The notes: generated by a model from the letters alone, not told the origin. Shown: positions 52,361 through 61,500, counted from the stretch's first letter. The stretch: DNA of 64,000 bases from Persephonella sp. IF05-L8 (GCF_000703045.1 NZ_JNLJ01000001.1:649501-713500), one strand, 5' to 3'. Numbers and translations are program-made.

Positions 52361-53080
52361 TTAATTAATATTATGCCTGTAATATTCTTGTGGAATACTT
52401 TTTATAAGTTCTACTGCTATTTTTTTAACCATATCTTGAATGGCTTGTTCCATAGGAATGCTATGGTCTACGGAAATTCCGCCTAAAACTCCACCATTTT
52501 TGAATGTTCTTTCGCCTAAAACAAGGTTCCACCAGTTCCATTTACCCTCGCCTTTTATGGATTTCAAAACCCTACCTGTTCTTACATCAACAAGACGGAC
52601 TATTATCTGGATATAGCTTTCTTTATACTGGGCAATTCCACCTGTTATGTGAAGTCTATCTCCTTCTTTCCAGGGGATTAGAGCCGGAACAAAGAATTTA
52701 GTTTTTTCAGGTTCAACTGCTGTGATTACTCCAATGACCAGAATATCTGTCCCTTCCAGTAGTCCTGTGGGAATGGCTTTTCTTATGTCAATCATATTTG
52801 AGTGGAATAGAAGCAGTTCTTTTTTTATTTCCTCAAGGCCATATTCCCTTTCAAGAATTATAAATCTGTTTGTATGTAGCAGTTCATTTATAAGTAAATC
52901 CTGTGTAATACTGGCTATATTTCCAGTGCATTTTGTAGCTTTACATAGAACAACAGGAACAGCCAGTCTGACCTTCTGACCTTCGTATCTTATAAACTTT
53001 GTGGTATTTACATTACTTTTTATTCCAGAACATCCAGTAGTAAACAGAATAATAAATAAAACTAATGCCCTTTTAATCAT
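52361..53080 (-). CDS. CsgG-like outer-membrane lipoprotein
   Basis: This 239-residue lipoprotein has lipobox TTGC (Cys17) and resembles CsgG/curli-secretion and related Lpp-type factors: VRLAVPVVLCKATKCTG, NRFIILEREYGLEEI, GTDILVIGVITAVEPE and YIQIIVRLVDVRTGRVLKSI. CsgG forms an outer-membrane export pore. A partner csgA-like substrate or csgE/F is not visible, so secretion function is inferred only from family. The convergent/same-strand neighbour at 51912 encodes a small exported protein. Confidence 0.75.
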   Translation of the reverse strand: MIKRALVLFIILFTTGCSGIKSNVNTTKFIRYEGQKVRLAVPVVLCKATKCTGNIASITQDLLINELLHTNRFIILEREYGLEEIKKELLLFHSNMIDIRKAIPTGLLEGTDILVIGVITAVEPEKTKFFVPALIPWKEGDRLHITGGIAQYKESYIQIIVRLVDVRTGRVLKSIKGEGKWNWWNLVLGERTFKNGGVLGGISVDHSIPMEQAIQDMVKKIAVELIKSIPQEYYRHNIN

Positions 53081-53156
53081 AATCCCTCTAAATATCTATT
53101 TTCTTATAGTTATAATATTATTTTTCCTTCAGAAACAAAACAATGAAGAGGTGTTA

Positions 53157-53894
53157 ATGGAATATAAATTTCTTGCTTCATACATTCTCATACTTATTGC
53201 TCTGTATTTTTCATACAGGGAAAAATTAGGACTTGAGAAAACTATACTGATAAATTCAATAAGGGCTTTGCTTCAATTGGCAACCCTTGGGTATTTACTG
53301 TTTTTTATTTTTAAACTAAAAAATCCGCTTGCCCTTACTATAATTCTTGTTTTTATGGTTATTTTTGCAGCATGGACAGGGCAGAGAAGAGTAAAACTTG
53401 CTGATAAAGGATTTTTGACGGCTTTTCAGGTCATATTCCTTGCTTCCTTTATTGTAATTTCCTCTTTGCTACTTATGGGCATTATAACTTTTGAACCAAA
53501 TCAGATAATTCCTGTAGGTGGAATGGTAATAGGTAATTCTCTCAATGTCTATACCCTGGCTATTGATAGGATGAAAGGAGAAACAAAAAATACACTGGAT
53601 ATTATTGAAGGTATTGTTGCATTAGGTGGTAGTCTGAAGGAGGCATTTTATTTTGTTCGGAAAAAGTCTCTAAAGGCTGCTCTCATTCCTATTTTAAATT
53701 CTTTACAAACGGTAGGTATTATCCATATCCCTGGGATAACCACAGGTATGCTACTTGCAGGGGCTGACCCATTTGAAGCAGTATCTTATCAGCTTGCTAT
53801 AATGTATATGATGGTTGCTGTGGCACTATTTACAGGACTATTTTCTATAAACTTTGGGTACAAAAAAATAATAAGGACGGTTACCGAAGGTTGA
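53157..53894 (+). CDS. fetB: UPF0014/FetB-like membrane permease
   Basis: This 245-residue membrane protein has about seven transmembrane segments and matches UPF0014/FetB (YbbM): NSIRALLQLATLGYLLFF, the KLADKGFLTAF segment, GMVIGNSLNVYTLAIDRM and LGGSLKEAFYFVRKKS. FetB with the ATPase FetA exports iron. FetA is not adjacent here. A longer frame begins at 53001, but GAAGAGG precedes the ATG at 53157. The waaA start overlaps its TGA. Confidence 0.82.
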   Translation: MEYKFLASYILILIALYFSYREKLGLEKTILINSIRALLQLATLGYLLFFIFKLKNPLALTIILVFMVIFAAWTGQRRVKLADKGFLTAFQVIFLASFIVISSLLLMGIITFEPNQIIPVGGMVIGNSLNVYTLAIDRMKGETKNTLDIIEGIVALGGSLKEAFYFVRKKSLKAALIPILNSLQTVGIIHIPGITTGMLLAGADPFEAVSYQLAIMYMMVAVALFTGLFSINFGYKKIIRTVTEG

Positions 53895-55093
53895 TAGGAT
53901 TTTTATATACATTTTTTTATATCTTGCTGCTGGTGCCTGTTTTGCCTGTTTATATTTTTCTGAATAGAAAAAAAGGATACACCTTTAATCTAAAAGAAAG
54001 GCTTGTTCTTTATTCTGATAAAGGGCAGAATAATCTGTGGTTTCATTGTGCCAGTGTTGGTGAGCTTAATGTTGCAAGGCCTTTGATAGAGTATTATAAG
54101 GATAGATATAACATTCTTATTACCGTGTTTTCTCCCCGCGGGATAGATTATGCAAAAAAGCAGTATCCTTATGCTACTGTAAGAACTTTGCCATTTGATA
54201 TTCCTTTCTTGTTTAAAAAGTTTATAAAAATCAATAATCCTGTGGCAGTTATATCCATTGAGGGGGAATTCTGGTTTAATTTTGTAAATACAGCCCATAG
54301 GTTTATTCCGTTTATATCAGCCAATACCAGAATATCTGATAACTCTTATAAAAAGTATAAAAGATGGAGATTTTTTTATAAAAAAATATTTAACAGCATA
54401 GACTTATTCCTTGTCCGGTCAGATAAGGATTATCAATATCTAAAAGACTTTGTTGATAATCCTGAAAAAATTATTTTATGTGGAGATTTAAAGTTTATTT
54501 CCTCAAAAAGCAAAAAAGATATAAAATTTCACAAAAAAGGAAAAATCCTGATAGCCGGCAGCACCCATGCTCCAGAGGAAAAAATATTTCTTCAGGTTTT
54601 TAAAAAACTAAAAGAGAAATATCCAGACCTTCATCTAATCATAGCCCCAAGACATCTGGAAAGAATAGAAGAAGTAAAAAAACTTATTGAAAATTCAGGT
54701 TTCAGTTATCAGCTAAGGTCTAAGTCTGATATTATGGAAAAAGATATTTATCTTATTGATACTATAGGGGAGCTTTCTGGATTTTATAAATATGCTGATG
54801 TTGTTTTTATTGGTGGGACTATAGCTAATATCGGCGGGCATAATGTTCTTGAGGCGGCTTTAGAAAATAAACCGGTGGTTATAGGAAAGCATTATCACAA
54901 AATAGATGATATAGTAAAACAGCTTAAAGAAAAGATTGTTTTTGTGGCAGAGGACGAAAAGAAATTGGAAGATATTATTTCCAGCCTGCTAAACAAGGGA
55001 ATTGAAAATATAGATTTATATGAAGAGATAGACAGAATTTTCAGGTGCTATGTTCAAAATATAAACAGAGTTTTAGGTGGGAAGAATGGATGA
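53891..55093 (+). CDS. waaA: Kdo transferase
   Basis: This 400-residue GT30 enzyme transfers Kdo to lipid IVA at the inner membrane. A membrane anchor occupies residues 3-20, and conserved blocks follow: LWFHCASVGELNVARPLI, VISIEGEFWFNF (the catalytic Glu), GSTHAPEEKI and APRHLERIEEVKKL, GGHNVLEAALENKPVVIG. The start is TTG overlapping the FetB stop by 4 bases. With lpxB and kdsD it supports a Kdo-containing lipopolysaccharide. Confidence 0.93.
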   Translation: MIGFLYTFFYILLLVPVLPVYIFLNRKKGYTFNLKERLVLYSDKGQNNLWFHCASVGELNVARPLIEYYKDRYNILITVFSPRGIDYAKKQYPYATVRTLPFDIPFLFKKFIKINNPVAVISIEGEFWFNFVNTAHRFIPFISANTRISDNSYKKYKRWRFFYKKIFNSIDLFLVRSDKDYQYLKDFVDNPEKIILCGDLKFISSKSKKDIKFHKKGKILIAGSTHAPEEKIFLQVFKKLKEKYPDLHLIIAPRHLERIEEVKKLIENSGFSYQLRSKSDIMEKDIYLIDTIGELSGFYKYADVVFIGGTIANIGGHNVLEAALENKPVVIGKHYHKIDDIVKQLKEKIVFVAEDEKKLEDIISSLLNKGIENIDLYEEIDRIFRCYVQNINRVLGGKNG

Positions 55094-56168
55094 GGTAAAA
55101 CTTGCCCAGCATTTTTATCAGATGGAAATGAATGATTTTTATACATATATGGAAATCAGTAAAGTTATCAAAAAGCAGGATATAAGAGAAAAAATACAAA
55201 AAATTGCCTTGATGGAGAAAAAACATGCTCAGTTCTGGGCTGATTTTCTAAAAAAAAGAAATGCAACTATTCCAGAAGTTTCTGTAAACAAATTTAAACT
55301 ACTATTTATAAAATTTTTATCAAAATTTATAAACCCTGTTATTGTCATATCATTTTTTGAGCTTGGGGAGAGCGGAGCTATAAAACAGTATTATACTTTC
55401 CTTAAACAAACGACCCTTAATCCAGAAGAAAAGAAAAAACTAAAGGAAATTATCTTAGATGAGATAGAGCATGAAACATTCTTTGCCCGCCAGATTAATG
55501 AAAAAGGAGTTTCAAATATCAGAGATTTTGTTCTGGGAATGAATGATGGACTGGTTGAGATACTTGGGGCAGTTGCAGGTCTATCTGCTGTTTATCTGTA
55601 TAATCCTGTTATGGTGGGGGTATCTGGTCTAATTGTTGGTTTTGCTGGTGCACTTTCAATGGGAATAGGGGCTTTTATTTCTGTTCGTTCACAGAGACAG
55701 GTAAATCAGGCACAAAAAGAACAGATGGAAATTATATTTGATGTTGCACCTGAAAGGGCAGTTGAAGAATACAAAGAAAAACTGATTTCTTCAGGTGTTG
55801 TAAAAGAGATAGCCCAAGAAATAGCCAATAAAATCGGACTTAATAAAGAAGCTATATCAAAACTGCTTATTGAAGAAACAGACGAAAATGAAGTCAAATC
55901 AGGGTTGTTCACAGGATTTGCCTATCTGTTTGGCGTGTTTTTCCCTGTAATTCCTTACTTTTTCGCACCAAACTCATATATAGCCCTGCCATTTTCAATA
56001 ATCTTTGCAGGTTTAGCCTTAACAGTTGTGGCAACAGTTATTTCTGTTCTGTCAGGTATCAGTATCAAGAAAAAAATTGCAGAGATGGTAATATCGGCTT
56101 TTACAGCAGCCGGAATTGCATATATTTTTGGTTCAATAATGCAGTCTGTATTTGGAATAGAAGTTTAG
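55086..56168 (+). CDS. MbfA-like membrane-bound ferritin/VIT1 iron exporter
   Basis: This 360-residue protein joins an N-terminal ferritin-like di-iron domain (about 1-135; acidic and His residues in LMEKKHAQFWADFL, SFFELGESGAIK and LDEIEHETFF) to a C-terminal VIT1/CCC1 transporter domain (about 145-360, five hydrophobic segments, GMNDGLVEILGAVAGLSAVY). The same architecture is MbfA of Agrobacterium/Bradyrhizobium, which exports iron. A longer frame begins at 55077; GGTGGGAAG precedes the ATG at 55086, 8 bases inside waaA. The neighbour upstream of waaA, fetB-like, also belongs to iron export. Confidence 0.85.
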   Translation: MDEVKLAQHFYQMEMNDFYTYMEISKVIKKQDIREKIQKIALMEKKHAQFWADFLKKRNATIPEVSVNKFKLLFIKFLSKFINPVIVISFFELGESGAIKQYYTFLKQTTLNPEEKKKLKEIILDEIEHETFFARQINEKGVSNIRDFVLGMNDGLVEILGAVAGLSAVYLYNPVMVGVSGLIVGFAGALSMGIGAFISVRSQRQVNQAQKEQMEIIFDVAPERAVEEYKEKLISSGVVKEIAQEIANKIGLNKEAISKLLIEETDENEVKSGLFTGFAYLFGVFFPVIPYFFAPNSYIALPFSIIFAGLALTVVATVISVLSGISIKKKIAEMVISAFTAAGIAYIFGSIMQSVFGIEV

Positions 56169-56178
56169 GAGGAAAGGA

Positions 56179-57036
56179 ATGCCTTACAGTATGACAGGGT
56201 TTGGATACTCAATAAAAAATTTTGATGAGTATGAGATAGAAGTTCGTATAAAATCCGTGAATAACAAAGGAATTGATATATCCATAAAAGGCCCCCGTGA
56301 AATTCTGTTTTTTGTTGAGCTGGACATCAGGAATACCATAAAAAAATATTTTGAAAGGGGCAGTTTTCAGGTTTATGTAAATATCAAATACACAAAACCC
56401 AAAATATTAATGAATATTGAAAATATGAAAACTGCCCTTGAAAGTGTTAATCAGATGCTTTCACAGCTTGGTTTAAAACCTTCTGATGACAAAATATTTG
56501 ACCTTGTTTCCGGACTTGCATCGGAGCTTGAAGAGGAAGTGGTAGATGAAACACTGAAAAAAAGAATTCTTGAAGTGGTAGAAGAAGCCTGCCAAAAACT
56601 AAAAGAAGAAAGGAAAAAAGAAGGAGAAAAGCTCATAGCAGACATACAAAATAGATTATTAATAATAGAAGAAATTGTTGAAAAGATAGAAAAGGAAAAA
56701 GATGAAATCATAGAAAAAGCAAAAGAAAAAATAACCGAAAAAGTGAAAGAACTTCTTGGAGAAGAATACTCCGAAAGGGCTTTTATAGAAGCTACATTAC
56801 TGGCAGAGAAAATGGACATAACAGAGGAAATAGTCCGTCTAAAATCCCATATAAAAAGGTTCAAAGAGCTTATAAAATTAGACCAGCCTGTAGGTAGGAA
56901 AATGGATTTCTTATGCCAGGAAATGCACAGGGAAATAAACACACTTGGGAACAAAATGCCTGATTTTTCTCCTTACACAGTAGAGATGAAAACCCAGCTT
57001 GAAAAAATCAGACAACAGGTTCAGAATATAGAATAA
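56179..57036 (+). CDS. yicC: YicC-family endoribonuclease
   Basis: This 285-residue protein matches the YicC/YloC family: MPYSMTGFGYS at the start (start of the family signature), RIKSVNNKGIDISIK, and the C-terminal RLKSHIKRFKELIKLDQPV plus KMDFLCQEMHREINTLGNK. YicC is an endoribonuclease that affects sRNA stability in enteric bacteria. The middle is a long coiled coil (EIVEKIEKEKDEIIEKAKEK). AGGAGG upstream; the next gene overlaps its stop by 1 base. Confidence 0.9.
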   Translation: MPYSMTGFGYSIKNFDEYEIEVRIKSVNNKGIDISIKGPREILFFVELDIRNTIKKYFERGSFQVYVNIKYTKPKILMNIENMKTALESVNQMLSQLGLKPSDDKIFDLVSGLASELEEEVVDETLKKRILEVVEEACQKLKEERKKEGEKLIADIQNRLLIIEEIVEKIEKEKDEIIEKAKEKITEKVKELLGEEYSERAFIEATLLAEKMDITEEIVRLKSHIKRFKELIKLDQPVGRKMDFLCQEMHREINTLGNKMPDFSPYTVEMKTQLEKIRQQVQNIE

Positions 57037-58307
57037 TGAAGAAGATAATACTTTTATTTGTGGCTTTAATACTGGTTTCCTGTGCAAAAACTTACGACCC
57101 ATTAACAGGTAAAACAACATACACCCTTCTGCCTGAAAGCCAAGAAATCAAAATAGGTCAGATGTATGTCCCTCTGGCCATTGAGCAAAATGATGGCCGA
57201 TACCCTGATAAAGAGGTTCAGGAATATATTTCCCAATTGGGACAGGAAATAGCAAAACATACACCAAGAAAGCTGAATTATAAGTTTTACGTGGTTAATA
57301 CAGATGTAATAAATGCCTTTGCCCTCCCAGGAGGATTTATTTTTGTAAACCGAGGCCTTATACTCGCCCTTGACAAAGAAGACCAGCTGGCAGGTGTTCT
57401 GGCACACGAACTTGCCCACGTGAATGCACGACACCACGCTAAATTCCTTGAAAAAATGTATGGAATGAATTTACTTATGAACCTGGCAGCAATTTTTGCT
57501 TATCAGACCAAATACGGTAATGTTCTCATGCAATTTGGCGGTCTTGGAGCCCAGCTATTGTCATTAAAATGGAGCAGAGACCAGGAAAGTGAAGCAGATA
57601 GATATGGGGTTAAGTTTGCTTATGAAGCAGGTTATGACCCACGGGGAATTATAGAAACATTTTATATTTTTAAAAAAATGGACAAAATCCATCAACCAGA
57701 ATGGTTGTTAACCCACCCCCTCCCAGATACAAGAATAAAACAGGTAAAAAAATTAATATCTCAGCTTGATTTGAATAAACCTCTAAAAGAAGATAGTCCC
57801 CGTTTCCATTACATAAAGAATAAATTAGAAAAGACAAAACCTTCTTATGACCTGTATAAAAAGGCCAAAATTAAACTGATAAAGGAAAAACAGATAACAG
57901 AGGCTTTAAATCTTGTGAACAAGGCGATAAAACTATATCCCCAAAACAATGCAGCACTTTCTCTGAAAGCACATATATTACTGAAACAAGAAAAATATTC
58001 TGAAGCTGTTAAATACGCTGTTAAGGCTGCCCAAATTGATGATATGTTTTTCAGACCTCATTTTTTTGCAGGTTATGGATATTTTAAATTAAAAAAATAT
58101 AAAGAAAGCATAAAGTATCTTACAAAAGCAAAATCTCTTATACCTGATTTTCCAGATACATACTATTTTTTAGGTAGAGATTATGAAGCTCTTGGAAATA
58201 TAAATCAGGCTATCAAAAATTATGAAAAGGCTCTTAAACTGACAGATGGAAAAAGAGGCTGGGAAGCAGACGCAAAAAGACGCCTGCAAAGGTTGTTAGG
58301 TTATTAA
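57036..58307 (+). CDS. M48-family metalloprotease lipoprotein with TPR region (BepA-like)
   Basis: This 423-residue protein has a lipobox (LVSC, Cys16), a zinc metallopeptidase domain with HELAH (124-128) and the downstream third ligand in QESEADRYGVKFAYEAG, and C-terminal TPR-like helices (about 290-420: KYSEAVKYAVKAAQIDDM). The architecture is that of BepA/LoiP-type envelope proteases that assist LptD and other outer membrane proteins. The lnt gene lies 360 bases downstream. It starts on the last base of yicC and converges with the ferredoxin gene (4-base overlap). Confidence 0.88.
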   Translation: MKKIILLFVALILVSCAKTYDPLTGKTTYTLLPESQEIKIGQMYVPLAIEQNDGRYPDKEVQEYISQLGQEIAKHTPRKLNYKFYVVNTDVINAFALPGGFIFVNRGLILALDKEDQLAGVLAHELAHVNARHHAKFLEKMYGMNLLMNLAAIFAYQTKYGNVLMQFGGLGAQLLSLKWSRDQESEADRYGVKFAYEAGYDPRGIIETFYIFKKMDKIHQPEWLLTHPLPDTRIKQVKKLISQLDLNKPLKEDSPRFHYIKNKLEKTKPSYDLYKKAKIKLIKEKQITEALNLVNKAIKLYPQNNAALSLKAHILLKQEKYSEAVKYAVKAAQIDDMFFRPHFFAGYGYFKLKKYKESIKYLTKAKSLIPDFPDTYYFLGRDYEALGNINQAIKNYEKALKLTDGKRGWEADAKRRLQRLLGY

Positions 58308-58591
58308 GGATATAGCTGTTCCCCTGTTTCAGGGTCATATATGAATATGGCTTTTACAGGACAGGCCTCTGCTGCTCTGAATATTTCTTCTTCTTCCTCA
58401 GGTGTAAGGTCTAAAATAACTTCCTGCCTTTTTACATGCTGAGCTTTTTCCATGACTTCTTCTTTTGGTTTTTCTGGCTCAAGGATTACAGCCTTGTGTC
58501 TTTTATCAAGTTCAATATACTTGGTTTCCTCTGCACATGGACCAATTCCTTCGCAGATAGTTCTATCAACAACCACCTTTAATTTACCCAT
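58304..58591 (-). CDS. Single-cluster ferredoxin with three cysteines
   Basis: This 95-residue ferredoxin has only three cluster cysteines visible: C13 and C19 (CEGIGPC) and C77 followed by Pro (EACPVKAIF). The middle position of the usual C-x2-C-x2-C is Ile, so a [3Fe-4S] cluster or a [4Fe-4S] with a non-Cys ligand is expected. A 25-residue acidic/helical insertion (KPKEEVMEKAQHVKRQEVIL) lies between the two halves. The redox partner is not evident. Confidence 0.8.
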   Translation of the reverse strand: MGKLKVVVDRTICEGIGPCAEETKYIELDKRHKAVILEPEKPKEEVMEKAQHVKRQEVILDLTPEEEEEIFRAAEACPVKAIFIYDPETGEQLYP

Positions 58592-58665
58592 ATTTTTCCT
58601 CCTTATTATGTTTATCAGTTTTAGATTATAATTGAAATAGGATATTTCTCAAAGGATATAAATCA

Positions 58666-60183
58666 ATGAAAAATATTATATTAGCGTTTATCGGGGGGTT
58701 ACTGCTTGCACTTTCTTTACCTGGATATTTTATTCCTTTTGCATTTTTAGGGGGATTTTTTATTATTTTTTATCAAGCTTATAATAATTCTTTGAAAAAG
58801 GTTATCTTATATTCCCTCATTACAGGGATTTCTTTCAGTATTTTTTCGTTTTACTGGATTACCTATGCTATAAGCTACTATGGAGATGTTAATATTTTTG
58901 TGGCAGTTATTTTATTTATTCTGTTTTCTATTTTTTTCTCATTATTTTTGTTTGTCCCCTTTTCAGTATTTTTAAACTGGTTGCGAGATTACAAATATTC
59001 CATATTTTTAGCTCCTTTTTTGTGGGTTTTGCTGGAAAATCTAAGGGAGTTTATACCTTTTAGCGGTTTTCCATGGAATTTAATGGGATATTCCCTTTCT
59101 TATATAAACCCTATAGCCCAGATAACAGCCTATACAGGTATATATCTTCTTTCTTTTCTGTCTGTATTTTTCTCTGTAGCTGTTTATCTATTCATCCGTG
59201 AAAAAAATCTTTTATCTGCATCTTTAGTAGTTTTTAGTATTGCTATATTTGTGGTGATTTATATCTGGGGAGATAACAGAATTAAAAACTTCCAGCCGGA
59301 AGGTGTGCAGAAAAAGATAGCTGTCATTCAGGGAAACATAGATGAAAGTGAAAAAAATGACCCTGAAAAAGCACTGGAAATTACGCAAAAATATTTAGGC
59401 CTTATGAGAGAAGCTGCCAAACAGGATGTTGACCTGATTGTTTTGTCCGAGTCAGCAATTCCAACATATCCCCTTTTTAAGCCGGAAAGGGCTTTGTATG
59501 TGTATTTCAGACATTATTTAAAAAAGATTGGTGTTCCATTGATTTCAGGGTTTGATAATTATTACACGGAAGGTGATAACCTAATTCTTCATAACTCTAT
59601 ATTTTTGTTTGATGAAAAAGCCAATATAGTTGATTATTACAATAAGATTAAACTTGTACCTTTTGGTGAATATGTCCCTTTTCCATTTGGAATTTTCAAA
59701 CCGTTATTTCCTTATCTACAGGGCTATGATTTCATACCGGGAAAAAAACAAAAAATATTAAAATACAGAGAGTTTAAAATTATTCCTCTTATTTGCTTTG
59801 AAGCAATATTTCCTGAGTTTGTGGCATCGTTTTCCCACAAGGGAAACCTGATAATAAATGCAACTAATGATGCATGGTTTGGCAACACAGTAGCACCTTA
59901 TCAGCATTTTGAAATGGCACGGGTCAGGGCGATAGAAACAGGAAGATATTTTGTCAGGGCTGCCAATACAGGTATTTCTGCTGTTATAACTCCCACAGGA
60001 GAAATCAGTTCTTCAATAGGATTATTTAAAGAAGGTATCATTGTGGATAAGGTTTTCCTACTTGAAAATAGAACCTTCTTTAGTCAATATTATTATTATA
60101 TTCAAATAAGCTATGTGATTATATTTTTATCACTAATTTTTGTGATAAGGAGCCAACTGTGGAAAAGATTAATGAAGAAGTAA
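58666..60183 (+). CDS. lnt: Apolipoprotein N-acyltransferase
   Basis: This 505-residue membrane enzyme adds the third acyl chain to lipoproteins. About eight N-terminal hydrophobic segments precede a nitrilase-type domain with the catalytic Glu (VLSESAIPTYP), Lys (YYNKIKLVPFGEYVPFP) and Cys (PLICFEAIFP). The many lipoprotein signals in this window (HtrA-like, thioredoxin, CsgG-like, M48, the 60885 protein) are its potential substrates. It overlaps the next gene by 25 bases. Confidence 0.94.
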   Translation: MKNIILAFIGGLLLALSLPGYFIPFAFLGGFFIIFYQAYNNSLKKVILYSLITGISFSIFSFYWITYAISYYGDVNIFVAVILFILFSIFFSLFLFVPFSVFLNWLRDYKYSIFLAPFLWVLLENLREFIPFSGFPWNLMGYSLSYINPIAQITAYTGIYLLSFLSVFFSVAVYLFIREKNLLSASLVVFSIAIFVVIYIWGDNRIKNFQPEGVQKKIAVIQGNIDESEKNDPEKALEITQKYLGLMREAAKQDVDLIVLSESAIPTYPLFKPERALYVYFRHYLKKIGVPLISGFDNYYTEGDNLILHNSIFLFDEKANIVDYYNKIKLVPFGEYVPFPFGIFKPLFPYLQGYDFIPGKKQKILKYREFKIIPLICFEAIFPEFVASFSHKGNLIINATNDAWFGNTVAPYQHFEMARVRAIETGRYFVRAANTGISAVITPTGEISSSIGLFKEGIIVDKVFLLENRTFFSQYYYYIQISYVIIFLSLIFVIRSQLWKRLMKK

Positions 60184-60668
60184 TATCTATACTGGTTAAA
60201 CTGACTAAAAGTATCATTGGAGATAAGGCTGTTGAGCTGGTCTTAAATAATTTAGGTGAAAATGTATCAGGTAGGCAGCTGGTCTTTTCTTTTGCCGAAA
60301 AAATACAGGATTTATTTGGAGAAAAAGGTGGATTTTCCACAATGAGACAGTTGGGCAGAGAAGTTGCAAAAAGTATGATGGAGCAAAATCCAGAGGATAA
60401 ATGGGAAGAAGTAATGGAACTAACTTTAAATGAGCTTGGTTTTGCTGAAAGAGTTGAAAGGGAAGAAAATGCTGCTTATATCTGTAAATGTGTTTTTTAT
60501 GAAATTCTGGATGATAGACACTTAAATCCTATAGAGCACTCGGTATGCTGGGCAGGATGGGGATTTATCGAAGGATTTGCAAAGCAGATGTATGGAGCTA
60601 AAGGTGTCCAGTGGACAGAAAGGGATTACGAAAATGAAAAATGTAAATTTGAATATATTAGAGCATAA
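60159..60668 (+). CDS. V4R-like small-molecule-binding protein
   Basis: This 169-residue protein resembles V4R/4-vinyl reductase-type hydrocarbon-binding proteins: a helical N-terminal half and a C-terminal pattern AYICKCVFYEILDDR, HSVCWAGWGFIEGFAKQMYG, KCKFEYIRA, with four cysteines that could bind a metal. The GTG start has AAGGAG 7 bases upstream and overlaps lnt by 25 bases. The ligand is unknown. Neighbouring lnt suggests a membrane-lipid context, but this is inference. Confidence 0.6.
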   Translation: MEKINEEVISILVKLTKSIIGDKAVELVLNNLGENVSGRQLVFSFAEKIQDLFGEKGGFSTMRQLGREVAKSMMEQNPEDKWEEVMELTLNELGFAERVEREENAAYICKCVFYEILDDRHLNPIEHSVCWAGWGFIEGFAKQMYGAKGVQWTERDYENEKCKFEYIRA

Positions 60669-60708
60669 AAATATCTGAAAAAAATCTCAAAAATTTGACC
60701 TTTAAATC

Positions 60709-60737
60709 TTGCAAAAAAGATTAAACAATCATATAAT
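60709..60737 (+). promoter_or_regulatory. Sigma-70 promoter of tRNA-His
   Basis: TTGCAA (60709-60714) and a perfect TATAAT (60732-60737) are 17 bases apart. The predicted start near 60744 is 7 bases before the tRNA-His 5' end, so the tRNA is its own transcription unit. Confidence 0.82.
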
Positions 60738-60750
60738 ATTAGCCTCTTAT

Positions 60751-60824
60751 GGAGGGTGTAGCTCAGCTGGCAGAGCACAAGGTTGTGGCCCTTGGGGTCG
60801 CGGGTTCAAGTCCCGTCACCCTCC
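60751..60824 (+). tRNA. tRNA-His (GTG)
   Basis: The acceptor stem GAGGGTG (60752-60758) pairs with CACCCTC (60817-60823), and the extra G-1 (60751) pairs with C73 (60824), the tRNA-His hallmark. The anticodon loop TTGTGGC gives anticodon GTG; CCA is not encoded. The T arm contains GGTTCAAGTCC. Confidence 0.97.
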
Positions 60825-60884
60825 CCTTTTCCTGTAATTGTTTATAATATATAAATGCAGGATTTGTCTGGAGGATTTATTTTT

Positions 60885-61304
60885 ATGAAAAAACTATTTT
60901 TATACTTTTCTTTTGTGGTGGCAGCATTCATGCTTGCCGGTTGTAGTGTCAACACCCAGAATGCATTTTCCAAAGAACCTAAAGTTCTTCAACCACTTAC
61001 GGTAAAATATGGAAACTATGTTTTTCCTGTACCTTCTAATTTTTCACTTAAGCAAGACCTCTCTATGATTTATGAAAATGAGGGTATAGTTAGAGCTTAC
61101 CTTGTTTATGTGGGAAAGGCATCTACTTCAAAACTGCTTTATTTCTTTGATAAATACATGCCTAAAAATGGCTGGAAAAAAGAGTTATTCGTTGCCGGTG
61201 AAGAAACTACGGTGGCATATTCAAGGGATAGACAGCTAATTGTTATTAAAATAAAACAGGGACTTGGTGGAACAGTCCTGAGAATATTGCTGACAGCTAA
61301 ATAA
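60885..61304 (+). CDS. Small lipoprotein of unknown function
   Basis: This 139-residue lipoprotein has lipobox LAGC (Cys20) and a compact alpha/beta region: YGNYVFPVPSNFSLKQDL, VRAYLVYVGKASTSKLL, YFFDKYMPKNGWKKE. A similar YFDxxMPxxGW pattern occurs in outer-membrane-attached DUF proteins; no function is known to me. GGAGG precedes the ATG at 60885. It is followed by a tRNA-Leu pair with its own promoter-like element. Confidence 0.72.
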   Translation: MKKLFLYFSFVVAAFMLAGCSVNTQNAFSKEPKVLQPLTVKYGNYVFPVPSNFSLKQDLSMIYENEGIVRAYLVYVGKASTSKLLYFFDKYMPKNGWKKELFVAGEETTVAYSRDRQLIVIKIKQGLGGTVLRILLTAK

Positions 61305-61316
61305 ATCATATATTAT
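61287..61316 (+). promoter_or_regulatory. Probable promoter of the tRNA-Leu pair
   Basis: TTGCTG (61287-61292) lies within the lipoprotein gene, and TATTAT (61311-61316) is 18 bases downstream. The predicted start near 61323 is 5 bases upstream of the first tRNA-Leu, in keeping with short tRNA leaders. Moderate match only. Confidence 0.65.
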
Positions 61317-61327
61317 AGACCGCACCT

Positions 61328-61411
<84 letters not shown>

Positions 61412-61416
61412 TACAT

Positions 61417-61500
61417 GCGAGCGTGGCGGAACTGGCAGACGCGCGGGACTTAGGATCCCGTGGCCGCAAGGCCGTGGGGGTTCAACTCCCCCCGCTCGCA
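61417..61500 (+). tRNA. tRNA-Leu (TAG)
   Basis: The acceptor stem GCGAGCG (61417-61423) pairs with CGCTCGC (61493-61499). The anticodon loop CTTAGGA gives TAG. A long variable arm is present. CCA is not encoded. It is 5 bases after the first tRNA-Leu and probably shares its transcript. Confidence 0.97.
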
